A stretch of 64,000 nt of DNA from Tropicibacter alexandrii. Lineage in GTDB: Bacteria > Pseudomonadota > Alphaproteobacteria > Rhodobacterales > Rhodobacteraceae. Position numbers and translations under genes: made by a program. Shown in pieces: positions 59,728 through 64,000 of this stretch. The notes beneath the pieces were generated by a model, which worked only from the letters and a program-made list of their open reading frames with translations, was not told the DNA's origin and searched no databases. The stretch is from NCBI RefSeq assembly GCF_003667315.2, contig NZ_RCTZ02000022.1, positions 1 through 64,000 on the forward strand, in the 5' to 3' direction. Position 1 is the stretch's first letter, and the number at the start of each line of letters is the position of its first letter.

Positions 59728-59938
59728 TCCCGGGCCTCGCGGGGTGAGGCCTGTCCGCAATCCGAAAGCGCCCTGAAAAAGATGCAGGCAGGCGACGTCA
59801 CTCGCAGGTTTGGATGTGCCCGAACCCCTGCGCTTGCACCCCGATTCCGAATATGCTTTTGGACGCCCAAAGACTTGAGCGCTCGACCGCATGAGGCGGA
59901 TATTTTAGCCGGTCGCCAAATTCTGTGAGGGTCCCAGC

Positions 59939-60475
59939 GTGAAGAATTTCGCAAACCGCATAGTCAATCGAACATTGAAGACGGGTGTCCTTGCCTGCGC
60001 TGCGCTTGCGCTGGCGGGATGTTACAATTCACCGGAAATGGTCGCGGACCGACAGGACCGCATGGCGGCAATCGACGCACGCGGCGCCGAATTCTATGAC
60101 ACGCATTTCACCCCGCTGATCGACGAATGCCTGTCTTTCCTGAAGACGGGGCAGCTCGACATGGCCAGCCTTGCCACCAAGGGGTACACCAAAACCGCCT
60201 TTGGCATCCGCAAGAAGCTGGGTCCAAGCCAGTTCGACGCGGTTCAGATCATGGGCATCCAAAACCGTGGCGAATGCATCATCACCTCACCGGCCGCCGT
60301 CGGGACCGCCACCCCCTTGTCAGACTTCCTGACTGCGGAACTGGCAAAGCGCAGTTTCCGGTTGGCTGGCGCAGGACCGAAGAACGGGCAACTGCGCTAC
60401 ACGAAAGGCAGTGAGAGCCTTCTTGTCATGGGTGGCACGGGCCGAGGCGCGGCGCTGACCTTCGCCAAGGGATGA
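59939..60475 (+). CDS. Predicted lipoprotein of unknown function
   Basis: This 178-residue protein starts at a GTG (59939) with GAGGG upstream. A basic start, hydrophobic stretch and lipobox LALAGC (Cys 28) mark a lipoprotein. The mature part includes FLKTGQLDMASLATKGYTKTAFGIRKKLG and conserved-looking Cys residues (DECLSF, GECIIT) that may pair. I do not know its role. It stands alone, ending at a strong hairpin shared with the convergent dmmC gene. Confidence 0.7.
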   Translation: MKNFANRIVNRTLKTGVLACAALALAGCYNSPEMVADRQDRMAAIDARGAEFYDTHFTPLIDECLSFLKTGQLDMASLATKGYTKTAFGIRKKLGPSQFDAVQIMGIQNRGECIITSPAAVGTATPLSDFLTAELAKRSFRLAGAGPKNGQLRYTKGSESLLVMGGTGRGAALTFAKG

Positions 60476-60503
60476 GCCCGTGCGCAGCGGCGCCGGGCTC
60501 ATC
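60471..60503. terminator. Bidirectional hairpin between the lipoprotein gene and dmmC
   Basis: GATGAGCCCG and CGGGCTCATC form a perfect 10-bp stem; the left arm includes the lipoprotein stop codon. The convergent gene ends at 60510. No T-run. Confidence 0.55.
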
Positions 60504-60509
60504 GGTTGA

Positions 60510-61577
60510 TCATTTCTGCAAGGGCGGCTCGGTGCCCAGATCGGGCCAGACGCCGGGGCTGGTGGGCAGACCGTCATCATACTGGCCGAGATAGTCCAGC
60601 ATCATCGGGCGGTTGGCGATGAAGCCCTTGTAGGTGGCCAGTTCCTCGGGCAGGTCGCGCACGACGCGGTGCAGGCGGCGCCCCCATTTCGGCACGGTCA
60701 CGATGTCCTGAAAGGCGATCAGGTAGCACCGGATCGGGAACAGCAGGGCATTCGAGCGGGGCAACCGGAAGAAGGTCTGCAATTCCACCCGCAGATGTTG
60801 CTTTGCGCCGATATTCTCGGGCGTCAGCGTCGTCTTTTGAATGCCCCACTTGTGGTAGTTCTCGGGGCTGGTATCCAGCAGCGGGTTCACCGTCATCGTC
60901 CAGTTCAGACGCCGCGCGGGCGCGCCTTGCTGGACGTTGAGCAGGAATTTCAGCGCGCGCTTGAAGATGCCCATCTCATGCGCCAGCGGCACGGGCGCGT
61001 GCCATTCGAAGAAGTTCATGCCGATGTCGAAATCGAGGCTCCAGTCGGCCTGCGTCGTCACCATGCCCGCATCCATCCACAGCATCTCGTCGCGCTGGTC
61101 GAGCACGGCGAAATCGCCCTGCGTCTGGCGGGTGATGTATTCCAGCGGTCCGCAGGGCAGCGTGGTCTCATCGAGGAAGGTAAAGGTCTGGTCGATCCCC
61201 ATGGGCTTGTTCACCCAGCGCCAACGGTTGCCGTCGCGGTGCAGTTCGAACAGGTCGGGATAGTCCTCGGACTTGGACACCATGATCAGTTCCAGCGTGT
61301 CCCACCCGGCCAGCGTCATATGCGGCAGGGACTGGCAGCGCAGCGGATCATCGGCCAGCACCAGCGCGCGGTCCCGCATTTCCGACAGGTAGTGTTCGTC
61401 CACGTCAAAGCGTTTCTCGTAGACCGAGCCCTCGGGGCCGCCACGATGCTGCTCCATGTTGACGGAATACATGTAGCTGTCTTCATGGAACGGAAACGGG
61501 AACCGCTTGATCGCCCAGTCCGAGTTGCGGAAGGAATAGTCGTCCCGGAAGGTCTCGTTGTTGAATTGGATGGTCAT
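60510..61577 (-). CDS. dmmC: Heme-dependent oxidative N-demethylase (DUF3445), dimethylamine monooxygenase subunit
   Basis: This 355-residue protein matches the DUF3445 family: WAIKRFPFPFHEDSYMYSVNMEQHRGG, LHRDGNRWRWVNKPMG, TVNPLLDTSPENYHKWGIQKTTL, VELQTFFRLPRSNALLFPIRCY. These heme proteins oxidise a methyl group on an amine; DmmDABC converts dimethylamine to methylamine and formaldehyde-level carbon. It is last in the dmmD-A-B-C order on the minus strand. Subunit lettering follows that gene order and is from memory. Confidence 0.85.
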   Translation of the reverse strand: MTIQFNNETFRDDYSFRNSDWAIKRFPFPFHEDSYMYSVNMEQHRGGPEGSVYEKRFDVDEHYLSEMRDRALVLADDPLRCQSLPHMTLAGWDTLELIMVSKSEDYPDLFELHRDGNRWRWVNKPMGIDQTFTFLDETTLPCGPLEYITRQTQGDFAVLDQRDEMLWMDAGMVTTQADWSLDFDIGMNFFEWHAPVPLAHEMGIFKRALKFLLNVQQGAPARRLNWTMTVNPLLDTSPENYHKWGIQKTTLTPENIGAKQHLRVELQTFFRLPRSNALLFPIRCYLIAFQDIVTVPKWGRRLHRVVRDLPEELATYKGFIANRPMMLDYLGQYDDGLPTSPGVWPDLGTEPPLQK

Positions 61578-61588
61578 GTCGCGGCTCC

Positions 61589-62575
61589 TTACCGATCCAG
61601 AACCAGCGTCTTGCCGATAAAGCGGCTGACGCAGGGCATGATTTTCTTGCCAGAGGCGTGGTCCTCGTCATCCAGCCAGTGATCGCGGTGGACGAATTCG
61701 CCATCGGCCTCGACCACGTCGGTCTCACATTGGCCACAGGCCCCGCCGCGACACAGGAAGGGCGCGTCGACGCCGCACCGCTCCATCGCTTCGAGCAGGC
61801 TTTCATGTTCGCCGACCTGAATGGTGATGTCGGACTGGCACAAACGCACCTCGAAGGGCTTGCCGGGCTGCGGGGCGAGGAATTCCTCGGAATGGACGTT
61901 CTCAGAGGGCCAGCCATGCGCCGTGGCCGTGGCGTGGACCCAGTCGATCATGCCCGCCGGACCGCACACATATATATGTGTGCCCAAGGGCTGACCATCC
62001 AGCAGGTCCTCCAGCGGGATCGCCTGAGACTGGTCGTCGTAGTAGATGTGGACCTTGTTGGCGTATTTCTCCGCCAGTTCATCGGCATAGGTCCCCAGCG
62101 CGGGGGTCCGGCAGGCGTAGTGCAGTTCCCAATTGCCGTTGGATTGCTCCAACTGGGCGATCATCGCCTTGAACGGCGTGATGCCGATGCCACCCGCGAA
62201 AAACACGTGCTTTTTCGCCCGCAGGTCGAGCGGGAACAGGTTGACCGGATAGGTCAGCGTCATCTGGTCCCCGACCTTGACGTTGGTGTGCATGAACAGC
62301 GACCCGCCCCGCCCCTGATCGTCACGGCGCACGGAAATCGCGTAGATCGAGCGATCCGCCGGGTCGGACATCAGCGAATAGGGGTTCAGCCGGGTGCGGT
62401 CACCGTCGCGCATTTCCACGACGGTGTGGGCCCCTGCGGAAAACGGCGGGAAGTCTGCGCCATCGGTGCGGGTGAACTCGAACCGGGTGACGAGATCATT
62501 CAGCGGCACCACGGCGGAGACGGTCACGGCGATCTTCTCGGCGCCGGCCTTGGCTTTTTGGGGGGCAGCGCTCAT
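61589..62575 (-). CDS. dmmB: Dimethylamine monooxygenase reductase (FAD/FMN and 2Fe-2S)
   Basis: This protein has 328 residues from the ATG at 62575, which overlaps the dmmA stop (ATGA). A flavin-binding FNR-type domain (LNPYSLMSDPADRSIYAISVRR), a nucleotide domain (VFFAGGIGITPFKAM, YVCGPAGMIDWV) and a C-terminal plant-type ferredoxin (CRGGACGQC and a later Cys) follow one another as in VanB/phthalate dioxygenase reductases. It passes electrons from NAD(P)H to the heme demethylase. Confidence 0.9.
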   Translation of the reverse strand: MSAAPQKAKAGAEKIAVTVSAVVPLNDLVTRFEFTRTDGADFPPFSAGAHTVVEMRDGDRTRLNPYSLMSDPADRSIYAISVRRDDQGRGGSLFMHTNVKVGDQMTLTYPVNLFPLDLRAKKHVFFAGGIGITPFKAMIAQLEQSNGNWELHYACRTPALGTYADELAEKYANKVHIYYDDQSQAIPLEDLLDGQPLGTHIYVCGPAGMIDWVHATATAHGWPSENVHSEEFLAPQPGKPFEVRLCQSDITIQVGEHESLLEAMERCGVDAPFLCRGGACGQCETDVVEADGEFVHRDHWLDDEDHASGKKIMPCVSRFIGKTLVLDR

Positions 62576-63174
62576 TTGTACAGCTCCACGGGTGCGGGCA
62601 CGTTGCCCGGGTCTTCGGCGTCGATGCAGACACCCTGAAAGGCCGCCAACCGGCGCGAATAGTGGTCGCGCACGAACAGGTTCAGCCCGCAATGCGAACA
62701 CACGAAGGGATCGGTCGTCACGTCCTCGGTAATGCCCTTGCAATGCACGCATTGCATCCGGCGCGCGATGGACCCGCGATGCTCGGTCTGGATCGCCGAG
62801 GCAGGGATGCCCGCCGAAACGGCCTCGTTCATGGCTTGCCCCATCAGCCCCTCGGTGCCCGCTAGATAGACCTGCAACCCCATATGCGCGTCGCCCAGAA
62901 CCTTGCGGATGCGCTGGACCGAGGCCGCGTAGCTTGGCCCCTCGTAGAATTGCGCGGGCTCAAGCGCGCGCAGCGCCTCGGCGAAATCCGTGCCTTTGGG
63001 GATGTAGATGATGTGGGTCTTGGCCATCAGCCCCGCATCCTGCGCGGCAAGGTCGAGGATCGCCTCCGCGCCCTCGGCATCGGCAATCATCAGATGCGCC
63101 TTGCCCGGGCGCGGCTCCAGCGTGCCATAGACCGGGCGGCTGGCGATACTTTCGGGAAACTGGAATTTCGACAT
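62572..63174 (-). CDS. dmmA: Dimethylamine monooxygenase subunit DmmA
   Basis: This 200-residue protein has an alpha/beta N-terminal domain (LMIADAEGAEAILDLA, THIIYIPKGTDFAEAL) and a C-terminal metal-binding knuckle (CVHCKGITEDVTTDPFVCSHCGLNL) with two CxxC pairs, probably zinc or iron (rubredoxin-like). It lies between dmmD and dmmB and is translationally coupled to dmmB. A role in electron delivery or complex assembly is inferred from the operon. Confidence 0.85.
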   Translation of the reverse strand: MSKFQFPESIASRPVYGTLEPRPGKAHLMIADAEGAEAILDLAAQDAGLMAKTHIIYIPKGTDFAEALRALEPAQFYEGPSYAASVQRIRKVLGDAHMGLQVYLAGTEGLMGQAMNEAVSAGIPASAIQTEHRGSIARRMQCVHCKGITEDVTTDPFVCSHCGLNLFVRDHYSRRLAAFQGVCIDAEDPGNVPAPVELYK

Positions 63175-63220
63175 TGCGTCGTCTGCTCCATTTTTTTTGC
63201 GGCTTGGGGATGATAGAAAT

Positions 63221-63249
63221 GGAAAAGGGCGCCCTTGGAAAGGCGCCCT
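63221..63249 (-). terminator. Hairpin between dmmD and dmmA
   Basis: On the minus strand AGGGCGCC and GGCGCCCT form an 8-bp stem with an 8-base loop, followed by TTTT. It lies 10 bp after the dmmD stop and could reduce expression of dmmABC relative to dmmD. Confidence 0.6.
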
Positions 63250-63258
63250 GCCCGATCC

Positions 63259-64000
63259 TCAGCCCTTCGCGGTGCGGATCGACTTGTCCTTGTCGTAGAA
63301 GGGCATTTCTTCGGCGGTGCAGGCGATTTCCGTGCCGTCCTGATTGCGCACGGTCAGCTTGGTGCCGGGCACCGCACAATCGACCGGCATCCGCGCGATA
63401 CCGACATTGTGGTCGTTCAGGTTCGAGTTCATGCCATAGGTCACGACACCGACGACCTCGCCATCCTTGAGCAGCTCGGCCCCCATATCGGCGGGTGTCT
63501 TGCCCTCAAGCAGCACGCCGTAGATCTTGAACCGCTCCTTGCCCTTCAGCGCATAGTGGTTTTCCGCGCCGCGGAACCCGGTCTTGCCCGGCGAGACGGT
63601 GAAATCCAGACCCAGCTCCCACAGGGTGTCGCCGCAAGGCTCGTCCTTGAAGGGGAAGGTTTCCGAATTGTCGCCCGGATAGAACAGCAGGTAGCTTTCG
63701 GTGCGCAGCAGGTCGAGCGTCGAGAACTGCACCGGCGCGATGCCCATGTCCTTGCCATCTTCGAGGATCTTGTCCCAAAGCGCGATGGCATGGCGGGATT
63801 CGCAGAAGATCTCGTAGCCGCGCTCTCCGGTATAGCCGGTGCGCGAGATCATGACGGGCATCCCGAACAGCTTGGTCTGCAGGATGCCGAAATAGGCCAG
63901 ATCACGGATGCCCGGCACGTGCTTTTCGAGGAAGTCCACGGCGACCGGCCCCTGGAGGGACATGTCGTGCAGGTCGTCGTCGAAGATCATCGCGACGCTC
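63259..64000 (-). CDS. dmmD: GcvT-family aminomethyltransferase DmmD (5' end beyond window)
   Basis: About 247 codons are visible; the frame continues past base 64000, so the start lies outside. The GcvT core appears: VMISRTGYTGERGYEIFCES, LDLLRTESYLLFYPGDN, LDFTVSPGKTGFRGAENHYALKGKER and VGVVTYGMNSNLNDHNVGIARMP. In dmm operons this protein moves the methylene group to tetrahydrofolate. It is first in the operon, before a hairpin that precedes dmmA. Confidence 0.88.
   Translation of the reverse strand, partial: SVAMIFDDDLHDMSLQGPVAVDFLEKHVPGIRDLAYFGILQTKLFGMPVMISRTGYTGERGYEIFCESRHAIALWDKILEDGKDMGIAPVQFSTLDLLRTESYLLFYPGDNSETFPFKDEPCGDTLWELGLDFTVSPGKTGFRGAENHYALKGKERFKIYGVLLEGKTPADMGAELLKDGEVVGVVTYGMNSNLNDHNVGIARMPVDCAVPGTKLTVRNQDGTEIACTAEEMPFYDKDKSIRTAKG

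Noticed and set aside
59731-59752. GGCCTC/GAGGCC hairpin after the XRE-cupin gene as a terminator
   Set aside because: The 6-bp stem is weak and no T-run follows.

Overview
The window is high-GC DNA that reads as an alphaproteobacterial, most likely Rhodobacterales (Roseobacter/Paracoccus-type), chromosome. This is inferred from the mix of sugar ABC transporters, tetrameric sarcosine oxidase, DmmDABC dimethylamine monooxygenase, a GlxA-type AraC regulator and an RTX protein. I ran no database search, so family names are from recognition of motifs.

Bases 1 to about 24,825 are accessory DNA in two blocks stacked at a tRNA-Phe gene. Block A (1-9,632, continuing left of the window) has a replication ATPase (5'-truncated), an array of AATACGGT repeats, a C-protein-controlled restriction-modification locus with a recognisable C-box, small unknown genes, a serine resolvase with TGTCAGA sites, and a tyrosine integrase beside a 24-bp direct repeat (9,632-9,655). 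Block B (9,632-24,825) is bounded by that repeat and an identical copy at 24,802-24,825, which is the 3' end of a tRNA-Phe half-gene. Its core is integrase, small gene, AlpA-like regulator and primase-helicase, the layout of phage-satellite-like islands. Its cargo is defence at the left end (a PD-(D/E)XK nuclease with a GmrSD-like DUF262/DUF1524 protein; a three-gene ABC-3C/Lamassu-like system) and, at the right end, a four-gene peptide-modification operon.

That operon (21,465-24,574) is the most novel item. It encodes a 98-residue precursor with a helical leader and a Cys-free tail rich in Trp/Phe/Tyr/Asp/Asn, a radical SAM/SPASM enzyme of the cyclophane-forming type, a probable Fe(II)/2-oxoglutarate oxygenase, and a tetrapyrrole-methylase-fold methyltransferase that keeps the Arg/Tyr spacing of borosin backbone N-methyltransferases. 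Start and stop codons overlap throughout, so the four genes are probably one translationally coupled unit.

From 24,826 on, the DNA looks chromosomal. After about 630 bp of gene-poor sequence come a large RTX protein, a divergently arranged two-component system and sugar ABC transporter (31.8-36.0 kb), an ornithine-cyclodeaminase family gene, and a trimethylamine-dehydrogenase-like flavoenzyme. A divergent sugar or sugar-acid locus follows (39.5-52.7 kb): a minus-strand operon of three SDRs, an M24-fold protein and an FMN 2-hydroxy-acid dehydrogenase, headed by an unusual wHTH/solute-binding-protein fusion regulator, and a plus-strand operon with an RbsABC-type importer, an SDR and a FAH-family hydrolase. 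The right end (52.9-64 kb) is a methylated-amine module: soxBDAG, a GlxA-type regulator, an XRE-cupin regulator, a lipoprotein, and convergent dmmDABC, whose first gene runs off the right edge. Dimethylamine would be demethylated by Dmm, and N-methylglycines by Sox, with formaldehyde-level carbon passed to tetrahydrofolate by the GcvT-like parts.
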